The notes beneath the pieces are model-generated. The model worked only from the letters and a program-made list of their open reading frames with translations, searched no databases and was not told where the DNA came from. From the NCBI GenBank assembly GCA_022340305.1, contig JAJDOF010000043.1, forward strand, positions 1 through 59,828: DNA of 59,828 bases, in the 5' to 3' direction. The translations under genes and the position numbers were made by a program. The DNA is from Gammaproteobacteria bacterium (GTDB taxonomy: Bacteria; Pseudomonadota; Gammaproteobacteria; GCA-001735895). Below are positions 38,541-47,853 of this stretch, in pieces. Each line of letters opens with the position of its first letter. Position 1 is the stretch's first letter.

Positions 38541-40945
38541 CAGGTCTCCGCAGGGGCAGACGGGCTGGCGAAATCTTTCTGCATATCCTGCAGCTTTTTG
38601 ATACGCCGCTGAATTCGATAGTTGAAGCTGTCGGTGGGGTAGTTACCGTCGTCATCGAGCTCGCCGGGCGCCATCCCTGAAAGTAATTGCAGCACCTGCT
38701 CGACGCGCGCTACCGGGAAGATTTTAAATGCGCCCTTGTCGACCGCGCTGCGCACGTCCTGCCGCAGCATCAGGTGCACACAATTCGCCGCCGGGATGAT
38801 CACCGCATGCGTTTCACCGGAGCCGCGCGCCGCGCAGATATCGAAGAATCCCTCGATCTTCTCGTTTACCCCACCGATCGCCTGGATCTCGCCCAACTGA
38901 TTGATCGACCCGGTAACGGCAATGGATTGCTGCAATGGAATCTTACCGATAGCGGATAACAGCACGCACAGTTCGGCAGCCGATGCGCTGTCACCGTCCA
39001 CCATGCCATATGACTGCTCGAACGCCAGGCTCGCCGCCAGCGGTAATGGCTGATTTGCGGCGTAGTGGTCGGCCAGGTAAGACGACAGGATCATAACGCC
39101 CTTGGAATGAATCTCGCCGCCGAGCTTGGCCTCGCGTTCGATATCAACCACGCCGCTGCGACCAAGCCGGGCCGTGGCGGTAATGCGCGACACCTGGCCA
39201 AAGGCGTAACCACCGACCTGCACCACCGACAACGCATTGACCTGGGCAACCCTGGTGCCCTCGGTATCGATCAGCCTGATGCCACGCAACACCTGCTCCA
39301 GCAACAGCTCACGATACTGATCCTGCCGGTAACGCTGCTGGTCCAGCGCACGCTCGACATCGACCCGCTTGATGAACTTATGCTTTTCTTTTGCGGCCCA
39401 GTAGCCAGCCTCGCTCAGCAGGTCGCGCATATCGTGTAGCTGCAGTGACAGTTTTTCCTTATCGCCAGCCGTACGCGACGCCTCCTCGATGATCCTGGCA
39501 ACGCTGTCGCGGTCCAGCGGCAGGATGCCACAGTCGCGCTGTAGCGCAGCCAGCATGCGCGCGTAATCATGCACATTGGCCTCATCCCGAGGCGTGCTGC
39601 GAGCGAAATCCGCAGCGACCTTGAACAGTTCGTCAAACTCGTGGTCGTAGGCCCTCAGCAGGTAGTAAAGCCTGGTTTCGCCCATCAGGATAACCTTGAC
39701 GTTGAATGGAATCGATTCCGGTTCCAGCGACACCGTGTTCGCCAGGCTCAGCATCTGTTCGAGTGACTGAATTTTAATCTCACCGGACTTGAGCACCCGC
39801 TTCAATCCCTCCCAGGCAAATCCATGGGTGAGTAACTTGTGCGCGTCCAGGATCAGGTAGCCGCCATTGGCCAGATGCAACGCACCAGGCTTGATCAGGG
39901 TAAAATCGGTAATCAGCGTCCCCATCTGCGAGACATACTCGACCCGGCCGATCAGGTTTTGATAGGTCGGATTATCCTCGAAGACGACCGGCACACCCTC
40001 GGTATCGGCGTTATCGACGATGACATTGACGCTGTAAGCATGGAACTCGGCGACGCGACTGGTAATGTTGTCAGCATCGCCAGTCTGCTCCGAGGGCAGA
40101 AAGGCAGCGACGTTCTTGATCGCATTTTGCTTGACCTCGCCGATGTATTCGATGATTTCGGGGCGATCGTGATAGCTTTTTTCCATCCAGGCGATCAGCT
40201 GTTCCACGGTATGCCGGGTGATGTCCTCGCTCAGCGCCTTGATGCGCTGGTGATGTTCACGCTGGACCAGCGGAATGTCGCGAATAATAGCCTGCAACTC
40301 CTTTTGCAACTCCACGATCTCCCGCTCGATACGCTGTTTTTCGTCGTCGTCAAGTTTCGCGTACTCCTCCTGATCGAGCGGCTTGCCGTCAACGGCCGGA
40401 CCCATCGTGTAGCCACCCGGGGTGCGCACGATTACAATGCCTTTTTTCGCAGCCTTGCGGTCGAGTTCGCCAAACGTGTGCTCCTGCCGATCCTGAATCT
40501 CCTGTTCAATTTCCTGCAGGCGGTTGCGGTATTCGTCGCTTTGAAACGAAGACGGCAACGACGTCAGCAAATCCTCCACCAGCGACTCCATGTCCCGGCG
40601 CAGCTTCTGACCGAGCCCCGGCGGCAGTTTTAAAACGCGTGGTTTTTGCGGATTGGCGAAGTTATTGACATAACACCAGTCCGCGCGGGAATCGTCGATT
40701 TTGTCACGCTTCGACAGCACTTCCTGGACCAGTTCCTGTTTTCCCACGCCTGTGGGGCCGACCAGGAACAGGTTGAACCCTGGCTGCTCGATATCAATGC
40801 CGAATTCGATCGCCTCGAGGGCACGCTGCTGGCCGAGCGGGTACGCCAGTGGCTCGAGATCCGCGGTAGTTTTGAATTTAAGCTTTCCCAGGTCGCAGAT
40901 CTGGTAAAGCGCAGCGCTCGGGAGTGATGATATCTTGTCGGCCAT
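38540..40945 (-). CDS. Lon-like ATP-dependent protease (YcbZ/LonB-related)
   Basis: An 801-residue protein. It starts MADKISSLPSAALYQICDLG, then ADLEPLAYPLGQQRALEAIEFGI and Walker A FLVGPTGVGKQEL at about residues 55-70. A long coiled coil follows (residues 125-240, rich in Glu, Gln and Arg), then Walker B-like GGYLILDAHKLL, and the AAA lid. The C-terminal Lon protease domain carries the catalytic Ser in DGDSASAAEL and the Lys in GGVNEKIEGFFDIC. No N-terminal Lon substrate domain is present, which places it with the Lon-related YcbZ type. The downstream USP-like gene is coupled to it. Confidence 0.93.
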   Translation of the reverse strand: MADKISSLPSAALYQICDLGKLKFKTTADLEPLAYPLGQQRALEAIEFGIDIEQPGFNLFLVGPTGVGKQELVQEVLSKRDKIDDSRADWCYVNNFANPQKPRVLKLPPGLGQKLRRDMESLVEDLLTSLPSSFQSDEYRNRLQEIEQEIQDRQEHTFGELDRKAAKKGIVIVRTPGGYTMGPAVDGKPLDQEEYAKLDDDEKQRIEREIVELQKELQAIIRDIPLVQREHHQRIKALSEDITRHTVEQLIAWMEKSYHDRPEIIEYIGEVKQNAIKNVAAFLPSEQTGDADNITSRVAEFHAYSVNVIVDNADTEGVPVVFEDNPTYQNLIGRVEYVSQMGTLITDFTLIKPGALHLANGGYLILDAHKLLTHGFAWEGLKRVLKSGEIKIQSLEQMLSLANTVSLEPESIPFNVKVILMGETRLYYLLRAYDHEFDELFKVAADFARSTPRDEANVHDYARMLAALQRDCGILPLDRDSVARIIEEASRTAGDKEKLSLQLHDMRDLLSEAGYWAAKEKHKFIKRVDVERALDQQRYRQDQYRELLLEQVLRGIRLIDTEGTRVAQVNALSVVQVGGYAFGQVSRITATARLGRSGVVDIEREAKLGGEIHSKGVMILSSYLADHYAANQPLPLAASLAFEQSYGMVDGDSASAAELCVLLSAIGKIPLQQSIAVTGSINQLGEIQAIGGVNEKIEGFFDICAARGSGETHAVIIPAANCVHLMLRQDVRSAVDKGAFKIFPVARVEQVLQLLSGMAPGELDDDGNYPTDSFNYRIQRRIKKLQDMQKDFASPSAPAET

Positions 40946-41017
40946 ACAGATATTGTTACCCAAACGGATGATTGAAAATCCGATCTGGATCAATTGCACT
41001 CGGGAAAGAGGAATTCG

Positions 41018-41133
41018 GGGGACAGTATACTTAATTAAAAGCGAGCCACTGATTGCCAGCCATCTTGCACTGAAAACCTGGTCGCAGTTGAGCGAATCGT
41101 CGATGACAAAACTGAATTAGGTATACTGTCCCC
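41018..41133. repeat. Family B element, complete 116-bp copy
   Basis: GGGGACAGTATACTTAATT opens and AATTAGGTATACTGTCCCC closes it. The core holds GCCAGCCATCTTGCACTG and AAAACCTGG, shared with the copies at 43909 and 52471. The flanks are GAATTC-G and CGGAATT. It lies between the Lon-like gene start and the GST gene end. Confidence 0.95.
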
Positions 41134-41158
41134 GGAATTGGGCGGAATTGCGGCCGGA

Positions 41159-41941
41159 TTACCGGGCAGCCGCCAACCCCTGCTGTACCGCCTCCCGCTC
41201 GAGGATCGCCCGGGCCCAACGCAGCACATGCGTGTACGCAGCCGTATCCAGAAACTCCTCCGCGTCGTAAACGTCGCCCATCGCCAGGCGCCCGTACCAG
41301 GACCAGATCGCGATATCGGCGATCGAATAGCCACTGGCGCACATGTATTCACGCTCAGCCAGGTGGCGATCCAGCACGTCCAGTTGGCGCTTGGTTTCCA
41401 TGGTATAGCGGTTGATCGGGTATTCCATCGGGTAAGGTGCATAGCGGTAGAAATGGCCGAAGCCACCACCAAGGAAGGACGCGCTGCTCTCCTGCCAGAA
41501 CAGCCAGGAAAGGCATTCCGTGCGGTTGACCACGTCTTCGGGCTGCAGGGCGCTGAACTTTTCCGCCAGGTAGATCAGGATCGCGCAGGATTCGAACACG
41601 GATTGTGGAGATGATTTGGACTGGTCGAGCAGTACCGGAATTTTCGAGTTCGGGTTGAGCTTGACGAAATCGGAACCGAATTGCTCGCCTTTGCCGATCC
41701 TGATTTTGTGCAGGTCGTAGGCGGCATCCGTCTTGCCTAACGCCCGCAATTCTTCCAGCATAACCGTGATCTTGATGCCATTGGGCGTGCCCAGCGAGTA
41801 GAGTTGCAGGGGCGCATCGCCCACCGGCAGCACTTTCTCATGGGTGGGTCCGGCGATCGGGCGGTTGATGCCGGCCCATTCGCCGCCGTTTTCTTTGTCC
41901 CAGGTCCAGACTTTGGGTGGGGTGTATTCGTTGTCGTTCAT
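41159..41941 (-). CDS. yghU: Glutathione S-transferase, YghU type
   Basis: A 260-residue GST with the N-terminal extension of YghU-type disulfide-bond oxidoreductases (PPKVWTWDKENGGEWAGINRP, with the KENGG stretch). The thioredoxin-fold part has LYSLGTPNGIKITVMLEEL and NPNSKIPVLLDQ with the cis-Pro, then SVFESCAILIYLAEKF, where Glu and Ser bind the glutathione gamma-glutamyl group. The helical domain has WLFWQESSASFLGGGFGHFYRYAP. Members bind two glutathiones and reduce disulfides; lignin-ether or peroxide substrates are also known in the family. Confidence 0.93.
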   Translation of the reverse strand: MNDNEYTPPKVWTWDKENGGEWAGINRPIAGPTHEKVLPVGDAPLQLYSLGTPNGIKITVMLEELRALGKTDAAYDLHKIRIGKGEQFGSDFVKLNPNSKIPVLLDQSKSSPQSVFESCAILIYLAEKFSALQPEDVVNRTECLSWLFWQESSASFLGGGFGHFYRYAPYPMEYPINRYTMETKRQLDVLDRHLAEREYMCASGYSIADIAIWSWYGRLAMGDVYDAEEFLDTAAYTHVLRWARAILEREAVQQGLAAAR

Positions 41942-42287
41942 TTGTTAGCTCTCGGGTACGTAAGGGTTTCACGGGTTAGTCATACGGTCTGCCCCGGTGG
42001 GTAGATCGCTGCGGAGCGCGCACCGGTCAGCGCACTGCTGCTGTTGAACTGGTTAGTCGAGGTAGCCGCTCGATAATTCGGGGGTACAGTATACCAGTTT
42101 AGTGACGGTCGACTGCTTGCCTGCTTTGCTGCTTTGCTGCACTGGAGACCGGTGCGTGGCCTGGCAAATCGCCACCCTATACCTTCGAGGATACATATTT
42201 TTGGCCGCGGATTAGGCAGGATAGCAGTCAGCTGACCCGGCAATCCGGGCGTGGAAGCAATAACCTTTGACAGGAGGGAAGGGCAAG
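41942..42287. other. Intergenic stretch with a diverged family B element
   Basis: 346 bp. From 42080 GGGGGTACAGTATACC is a family B end with one inserted base. The core that follows (CTTGCCTGC, TTGCTGCACTGGAGACC) is recognisably that of family B with a TTTGCTGC duplication. No right end can be made out. The end of the stretch is the leader of the 42288 gene with AGGAGGG. Confidence 0.5.
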
Positions 42288-42566
42288 ATGTCCGAGCAAG
42301 ACGATAATTCCGGTGAACTGACCCTCGAGCACCGCATACTGATTCAGGTGCGCCAGGTACTGGCCAGTGTGGTGCGCGACGTCACGCCACTACCCGGCAT
42401 GCAAAGCCCGTTGTCACCCGGGACCATCGAGGATATCCGCGGCTGTTTCGCCCTGATCTCGGCGCGTGAACGCGAACTGAGCGGCAAGAAAGATCCCGAT
42501 TTACCGGTATTCAGCGACGACGGGGCAACCACCCGCATCGTCGATTTTAACAAGCCCGAGGATTAA
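42288..42566 (+). CDS. Small acidic protein of unknown function
   Basis: A 92-residue soluble protein with no signal or membrane segment and an acidic N-terminus (MSEQDDNSGELTLEHRIL). The pattern ILIQVRQVLASVVRDVTPLPG followed by SPGTIEDIRGCFALISARERE recalls a conserved hypothetical family in other Gammaproteobacteria, but I cannot name it. AGGAGGG ends nine bases before the ATG at 42288, a strong ribosome site that selects this start over the TTG at 42267. The spacing of 213 bp to the next gene leaves operon membership open. Confidence 0.75.
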   Translation: MSEQDDNSGELTLEHRILIQVRQVLASVVRDVTPLPGMQSPLSPGTIEDIRGCFALISARERELSGKKDPDLPVFSDDGATTRIVDFNKPED

Positions 42567-42779
42567 TCGATCACAGGCTAGCGCATCGAATCGCCTGCCG
42601 CGCGCGTGTCACCAACCCCGCACCGCGATACCTGCTCGAACGGCGTCCCGTCACCGCACGTGGTTCACGTAAATTGTCTCCCAATGCGTGGTCTAATCCG
42701 CGCAGAAAGTTTCCCGGCCTGTGCGATAATGTCTGGCCTGTCGGGCATGTCGCCCGGCGATTGGACGGCGAGGATACGC

Positions 42780-43877
42780 GTGAAAAAAACCGATCAAGCC
42801 GGTAACTGGATGACATGGGCGCGCCTCGCGCTCAGCGCGGCACTGGTGGCTAGCACTGCCGCGCAGGCGGGAGCAAAGCTGTCCGCAACGCAGGGTTCGA
42901 CGTCCGCTGACGCGGTGTCGCTGACGCGCGGCACTCAGGTCTACAGCAAGTACTGCGCAATGTGCCACGGCGAGCACGGCGAAGGTTACGCCGCGGATAA
43001 CGCCAGTGCGCTGGCCAACCAGGATTTCCTGGTCTCCGTCAGCGACGGGTTTCTGCGTAAAAGTATCGCCAAGGGGCGCCCGGGAACGGCCATGGCGGCG
43101 CACGCCAGCCTGTACGGCGGACCGCTCGACGATGCAGATATCGATTCCCTGGTGCTGCTCATTCGCAGCTGGCAACGTGAACCGGTGGCTCAGCTCGACA
43201 CCAACCCCGTACTCGGCGATCCCGTGACGGGGCGCGGGACCTACGACCAGTTCTGCACGGCCTGCCATGGCGAGCACGGCCAGGGCGTCACCGCCATCAG
43301 CCTCAACAACCCTGAATTTCTCGCCATCGTTACCGACCAGCAAATTCGCCGGACCATAGCGCATGGCCGTCGCGGCACTCCGATGGCGGCCTTCGGCGAG
43401 CATCTGAGCGCTGATGCGATCGACAACCTGGTGGCCCTGATCCGCAGCTGGAAGCGGGAACCCCCGCAACGGCTGGAGCTGCCCGTGCCTATCGAATTCC
43501 CGGAGGTGGTGCTGAATCCGGATGGGCCGCCGCCGCAGTTTTCGTTGCGTGAAGGCCGCTACGTATCGGCGCAGCAACTGGATGCCGCGATGCGCGACGG
43601 GGCCAGGCTGATCCTGCTCGACGCGCGACCGCCGTCGGACTGGTACCTGGCGCACATACCGGGTGCCGTATCGGCGCCCGCCTACGATCCGGATTCGATC
43701 ATGCTGCTGCTACCGGAAGACGACACCTGGATCGTTTCCTATTGCGCCTGCCCGCACAAATACTCGGATCAACTGACCGACGCACTGAAAAGCGCCGGCT
43801 TTGAGAATGCGGTCGTTCTCGACGAGGGCGTCCGCTGGTGGCAGCAAAACGGATACCCGATTGAGTATGGGCCCTGA
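42780..43877 (+). CDS. Dihaem cytochrome c - rhodanese fusion
   Basis: A 365-residue periplasmic protein. A signal peptide (WMTWARLALSAALVASTA, cut near AQA-GA) is followed by two cytochrome c domains of the same type: C59-A-M-C62-H63 and C159-T-A-C162-H163, each followed by GEHGEG or GEHGQG and a distal Met candidate (TAMAAHA, TPMAAFG). Residues 265-365 are a rhodanese with DARPPSDWYLAHIPGAVSAP and active-site Cys322 in SYCACPHKYS. It would bind sulfur on the rhodanese Cys and pass electrons to the haems, so a part in periplasmic sulfur oxidation is suggested. The start is GTG 42780 with AGGA just upstream; the longer frame to 42606 lacks features. Confidence 0.92.
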   Translation: MKKTDQAGNWMTWARLALSAALVASTAAQAGAKLSATQGSTSADAVSLTRGTQVYSKYCAMCHGEHGEGYAADNASALANQDFLVSVSDGFLRKSIAKGRPGTAMAAHASLYGGPLDDADIDSLVLLIRSWQREPVAQLDTNPVLGDPVTGRGTYDQFCTACHGEHGQGVTAISLNNPEFLAIVTDQQIRRTIAHGRRGTPMAAFGEHLSADAIDNLVALIRSWKREPPQRLELPVPIEFPEVVLNPDGPPPQFSLREGRYVSAQQLDAAMRDGARLILLDARPPSDWYLAHIPGAVSAPAYDPDSIMLLLPEDDTWIVSYCACPHKYSDQLTDALKSAGFENAVVLDEGVRWWQQNGYPIEYGP

Positions 43878-43908
43878 TCACGGCTTCCCGAGAAGTCGGG
43901 GGAATTCG

Positions 43909-44024
43909 GGGGACAGTATACTTAATTGATTACGGGCAAGTGGTTGCCTGCCATCCTGCACTGGAAACCTGGTTACAGTCTAGCTAATCAACGACGAGAA
44001 AATTGAATAAGGTAAACTGTCCCC
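43909..44024. repeat. Family B element, complete 116-bp copy
   Basis: Exactly the length of the 41018 copy. GGGGACAGTATACTTAATT opens; GGTAAACTGTCCCC closes with one change in the tip. The core carries GTTGCCTGCCATCCTGCACT and GGAAACCTGG. Confidence 0.95.
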
Positions 44025-44045
44025 AAATTTCCGAACGGGAAACGA

Positions 44046-44184
44046 AATAATCGTGGTCTGTCCCCTATTGACTAACATTGGCCTTCAAGAATTTGCGGCG
44101 TTTTTGCGCGGTCACTGCTTGCAGAAAACCGCTGAGGCGATTACAGGAACAGTATGCTTAAATCCATTTAGGTATACTGTCCCC
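44046..44184. repeat. Single ends of families A and B, and a 38-bp mini family B copy
   Basis: TAATCGTGGTCTGTCCCC (44048-44065 region) is a lone family A right end. At 44147-44184 GGAACAGTATGC and GGTATACTGTCCCC face each other with only a short TTAAATCCATTTA centre, a family B copy that has lost its core. Confidence 0.75.
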
Positions 44185-44208
44185 GGATCTCGCGAATCTC
44201 GACTCTAG

Positions 44209-45621
44209 CTAGCCGCTGATTTCTTTAGCAGTTACTTCCAGATCGACCCGACGATTGATTGCCCGCCCTTCGACCGTCTCGTTGGAAGCAATAGGTCTGG
44301 TCTCCCCATAGCCTATATATCGGAGTTTGTAACCACCACCAAGCGAGGACAGGTAACGAGCCACCGAAATTGCCCGGTTGGTCGAAAGACTCATGTTCAG
44401 ACTATCAGAACCGACCGAATCGGTGTGCCCTTGCACCTCAACGGTTTCGGCACCGAGGGATTTGATGATGTTATTGATCTTCGACAGCAGCGGCTTCGAA
44501 GTTACGGGAAGAGACGAAGTCCCGGTTGCAAAATTGATCCGCTTGAGCCTGAAGATGAGCTTGTTTCCCTGCTGGTACACCTCTGCTTCATCGCCGGAAA
44601 ACTGTTTTATCGCCTCGTCCATGGCATTCTGGAAACGGATCTGGATCGAGCTTGATTCCAGAGCCTGGTTTTTCTTCATCAAGGCACTCTCGGATTCAAC
44701 CAAATTCGACCGCGTCGCCTTCAATTCCTGGTCCTGGGCCATTAGCGAACTCTCGGACATTTCTAAACTGGACTCAGTTTCCTTCAGGTCTTGCTCCAAA
44801 TTACCGAGGTTTTGGGACAGCTTTGCCAGCTCTCTGTTTTGCTGAACTATTTTCAACGCAACATTTTCCGGTGTTCCCGGAGCGTTCAGGATAACGGCCA
44901 TAACATCGGTCAGCAAAACCGAACTGGCCATGGAGTCGTCAACGCTTTTCTCATGCACCGAGCGATCCCGGGGGCTCTGCGCAATCAGATTCTCGGCCTC
45001 GCTGACATCCAGCAATGCCTGCCTGAGCAACTTCGGCGCGAGATCATCGGCATCCGCACGGACAGCCTGTTGAATGGAATTTTCAATCGCGTTCAGCTCC
45101 GCGAACTGGACTGCCTTGATTTCCAGCGCGAGGTATTTCTTCTGAAACGACGAAAATACCTTGGGTTCGAGGGCCTTCGAAAAGTTGTCCGTATCGTCTC
45201 TCAGGTCGTCGTCGACATCAGCCAAACCCGCTACCAGTGCGTCGCTGTTTCTCAGGCCGGCGTTCAGCGCAGACCGGCGGGCCTCAAGTATACGCGTGGC
45301 GTTTGGCGTTCTGTCCAGGGCTTGTTTGATCGCCTGCTTGAAATTGACGGTGGCCAGTTGCGCCTTGTCCAGTATGTATATAGTTTCGTAACCGCCAGAC
45401 AAACCTTTCTGGGCCTTGTTCAAGTTCTGCGTTGCCGTGGTATATTCTTTGAAAGATAACAGGTCGGCCTGGTACTTCTCAGCCTGAATCATCAAATCTG
45501 CCGCCTCGGCAACCGCCGGTTCGGGGTCAATTCCTGCGCTCAGTTCGGATTTATTGCCGCTCGCGCAGCCAAACAGCATAAGCGCGAGGCTACAGCTAAT
45601 GAGTACTCTCGATACTTTCAT
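44209..45621 (-). CDS. OmpA-domain lipoprotein with a long coiled coil
   Basis: A 470-residue outer-membrane lipoprotein. The signal peptide MKVSRVLISCSLALMLFG ends at lipobox Cys19 (LFGC). A helical region with many Ala, Asp and Gln spans residues 35-230. A clear coiled coil at residues 265-325 repeats Ser-Glu-Ser and Leu heptads (NLEQDLKETESSLEMSESSL). The OmpA C-terminal peptidoglycan-binding domain is at residues 345-465 with EVQGHTDSVGSDSLNMSLST and NRAISVARYLSSLG, IGYGETRPIASN and NRRVDL. It would link outer membrane and cell wall. It stands alone on the minus strand between the cytochrome and RAYT genes. Confidence 0.92.
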   Translation of the reverse strand: MKVSRVLISCSLALMLFGCASGNKSELSAGIDPEPAVAEAADLMIQAEKYQADLLSFKEYTTATQNLNKAQKGLSGGYETIYILDKAQLATVNFKQAIKQALDRTPNATRILEARRSALNAGLRNSDALVAGLADVDDDLRDDTDNFSKALEPKVFSSFQKKYLALEIKAVQFAELNAIENSIQQAVRADADDLAPKLLRQALLDVSEAENLIAQSPRDRSVHEKSVDDSMASSVLLTDVMAVILNAPGTPENVALKIVQQNRELAKLSQNLGNLEQDLKETESSLEMSESSLMAQDQELKATRSNLVESESALMKKNQALESSSIQIRFQNAMDEAIKQFSGDEAEVYQQGNKLIFRLKRINFATGTSSLPVTSKPLLSKINNIIKSLGAETVEVQGHTDSVGSDSLNMSLSTNRAISVARYLSSLGGGYKLRYIGYGETRPIASNETVEGRAINRRVDLEVTAKEISG

Positions 45622-45902
45622 GTTCTGGTATTCCTTTAATTGGCGAAATAATTATTAAGGCATCTATCGAACTAGCGGCGTCCACATTAGTCGCAGCTAG
45701 TTTGATGTGAAACGACAGCGACAAACCGGGTCTATTTCACCGTTCGACCAGGGACCGAATTAATCGTGGTCTGTCCTCTACAATCTGTCCGGGGGACAGT
45801 ATACCTAATTAAATTCGGGGGACAGTATACCTAATTGCAATGGCTCGGCCGGCATCTCGTGATAACATCATCGCGATTGAACGACTTACAGGGAGGTAAG
45901 TT

Positions 45903-46568
45903 ATGGCCAGAATGCCACGTCTCGTCGTACCCGGTTTTCCCCATCACGTCACCCAGCGCGGCAATCGCCGCCAGCGAACTTTTTTCAGCAAAGCCGATTA
46001 TCGCCATTACATGGCCTTGTTATCCGAATTCGCACAGAAAGCCGAAACCGAAATCTGGGCCTATTGCCTGATGCCCAACCACGTGCACCTGGTAATGGTG
46101 CCGAGCACCGACGACGGCCTGAGAGCGCCCCTTGGGGAAACACATCGACACTACACCCGTCATATCAATTTGCGCAAGGGTTGGCGAGGGCATCTGTGGC
46201 AGGAACGATTTCATTCCTTTTTGATGGAGGACGACTACCTGCTGGCCACCGTGCGCTATGTCGAGCGTAACCCGGTTACCGCGAGATTATGTCGACGCCC
46301 CGGAGACTGGCCCTGGTCCAGCGTTCGCGCACATCTGCAAGGCACTGGCGACAGCCTGGTCACCGTCAAACCCATGCTCGACCGGGTTCCCGACTGGAGC
46401 GCCTACCTGTCGAGCGTCAACCTGAACGACACGATCGAGTCGATCCGCCAGCACAACCGAACCGGCCGTCCGTTCGGCAGTATCGAGTTCATCCAGGCCC
46501 TCGAGCAACAAACCGGTAAACCCCTGGTACCCAAACGGCCCGGCCCCAAACCAAATGCAATGAATTAA
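45903..46568 (+). CDS. REP-associated tyrosine transposase (Y1/HUH family), family B
   Basis: A 221-residue Y1 transposase with MARMPRLVVPGFPHHVTQRGN at the start, the HUH motif in MPNHVHLVMVPS, WQERFHSFLMEDDYLLATV and the tyrosine segment VRYVERNPVTARL. It belongs to another RAYT lineage than the 12845 gene: the spacing of motifs is kept, but most residues differ. The start ATG at 45903 has GGGAGG nearby. The TAA stop (46566-46568) is part of the AATTAAGTATACTGTCC end, so coding sequence runs into the transposon end, as in the other RAYT. The gene looks intact; its right terminal repeat is split by the IS. Confidence 0.95.
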   Translation: MARMPRLVVPGFPHHVTQRGNRRQRTFFSKADYRHYMALLSEFAQKAETEIWAYCLMPNHVHLVMVPSTDDGLRAPLGETHRHYTRHINLRKGWRGHLWQERFHSFLMEDDYLLATVRYVERNPVTARLCRRPGDWPWSSVRAHLQGTGDSLVTVKPMLDRVPDWSAYLSSVNLNDTIESIRQHNRTGRPFGSIEFIQALEQQTGKPLVPKRPGPKPNAMN

Positions 46569-46579
46569 GTATACTGTCC

Positions 46580-47853
46580 CACTGCTGTCCCGTTAACTGG
46601 AAATGAGGCGGCCTGATTCCTAGCCTATTTGATACAATGAGTTTGCTTATAACTTGTTGAATCAAAAAGGAGAATCAGGCCGTGGCACATTGTAATACGA
46701 TCCTTGCACAAATCCTAAAGTTAGTTCCGAGACATGAATTCGAGGCCCTCGCAAATCGACATCATTCGGGCCGATCGTTTCGAAAAGCATCCCGCTGGTC
46801 GCAATTTACCTGTCTGGTTGTTGCACAATTGACCGGGCGTTGCAGCCTGCGGGATATCGTCGAATGTGTTGCCAGCCAGGTACACCGTCTATATCACCTG
46901 GGATGTTCGAAACTCTCGCGCTCCAACTTCGCACGGCTCAATGAGAACAAGCCCCATTCTTTGTACGAAGCATTATTTGGGAAACTGTTACAGCGTTGCC
47001 AAACGATGGCGCCGGGACATGACTTCAGATTTAGGAACCCGTTGTATTCGCTGGATGGGACGGTGATCGATTTATGTCTGAGCGTTTTTCCCTGGGCGGA
47101 TTTTCATCACAGCAAAGGCGCGGTGAAATTACATGTCGGGTTAAATCACGCGGGGTACCTGCCGGAATTTGTGACGGTGACCGAAGGCAACATCTATGAA
47201 ATTGGCGTTGGAAAGATGATGGAGTTCCCCAAGGGGAGCATCATTGCCATCGATCGGGGATACAACGATTACGCGTGGTATAAGGAACTGACTGATAAAG
47301 GTATTTTCTTTGTAACACGACTCAAGAAAGCTGCAGATTATCGCGTTGTCGAGCGTCGACCGGTCAGCAAAAAACAAGGGCTAACCAGCGATCAGACGAT
47401 TGCCTTCCGTGGGAAGCTGACATCCAAAAAATGTCCAATCCCTATGCGGCGGGTGGGTTACCGGGACCCGGAAACCGGGCAGCAATATTATTACCTAACG
47501 AACAATTTCAATTTGGCCGCAAAGACCATCGCGGATATTTACAAATCCAGATGGCAGGTGGAATTGTTCTTCAAGTGGATCAAGCAGAACCTGAAGATCA
47601 AATCCTTTGTCGGTACTAGTAAGAACGCAGTGCTCACCCAGATCTGGATTGCGCTGTGCGTCTATTTGATTCTGGCCTTCATCAAATTCCAATCGGGGCT
47701 GAAGAAAAGCATGCAAACCATACTGAGGTTATTGCAGGTCAATCTGTTCGAAAAAAGGGATCTACCAGCTCTTCTACAAGGCGCACCGCCCAAGCAGAGG
47801 CCTCCCGGCTTTAATCAAATGGCGTTAATTTGAAAGTTAACGGGACAGCAGTG
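46580..47853 (+). mobile_element. IS4-type insertion sequence, 1274 bp
   Basis: Perfect 19-bp inverted ends CACTGCTGTCCCGTTAACT (46580-46598) and its complement (47835-47853). The target duplication ATACTGTCC is on both sides (46571-46579 and 47854-47862), 9 bp as usual for IS4-type elements. The transposase gene fills it. The target is the right end of the family B RAYT transposon. The IS is apparently young, as the duplication and gene are intact. Confidence 0.93.
46682..47833 (+). CDS. IS4-type DDE transposase
   Basis: A 383-residue cut-and-paste transposase. An N-terminal DUF4372-like DNA-binding region (ILAQILKLVPRHEFEALANR, then FTCLVVAQLTGRCSLRDI) is followed by the RNase H-like core. 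The first Asp is in LYSLDGTVIDL, the second in IAIDRGYNDY, and the Glu in IYKSRWQVELFFKWIKQNL, which is the Y-2-R-3-E-6-K signature of IS4. The frame is complete, with a start about 100 bp inside the left end and a stop 2 bp before the right inverted repeat. It is probably active. Confidence 0.97.
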   Translation: MAHCNTILAQILKLVPRHEFEALANRHHSGRSFRKASRWSQFTCLVVAQLTGRCSLRDIVECVASQVHRLYHLGCSKLSRSNFARLNENKPHSLYEALFGKLLQRCQTMAPGHDFRFRNPLYSLDGTVIDLCLSVFPWADFHHSKGAVKLHVGLNHAGYLPEFVTVTEGNIYEIGVGKMMEFPKGSIIAIDRGYNDYAWYKELTDKGIFFVTRLKKAADYRVVERRPVSKKQGLTSDQTIAFRGKLTSKKCPIPMRRVGYRDPETGQQYYYLTNNFNLAAKTIADIYKSRWQVELFFKWIKQNLKIKSFVGTSKNAVLTQIWIALCVYLILAFIKFQSGLKKSMQTILRLLQVNLFEKRDLPALLQGAPPKQRPPGFNQMALI

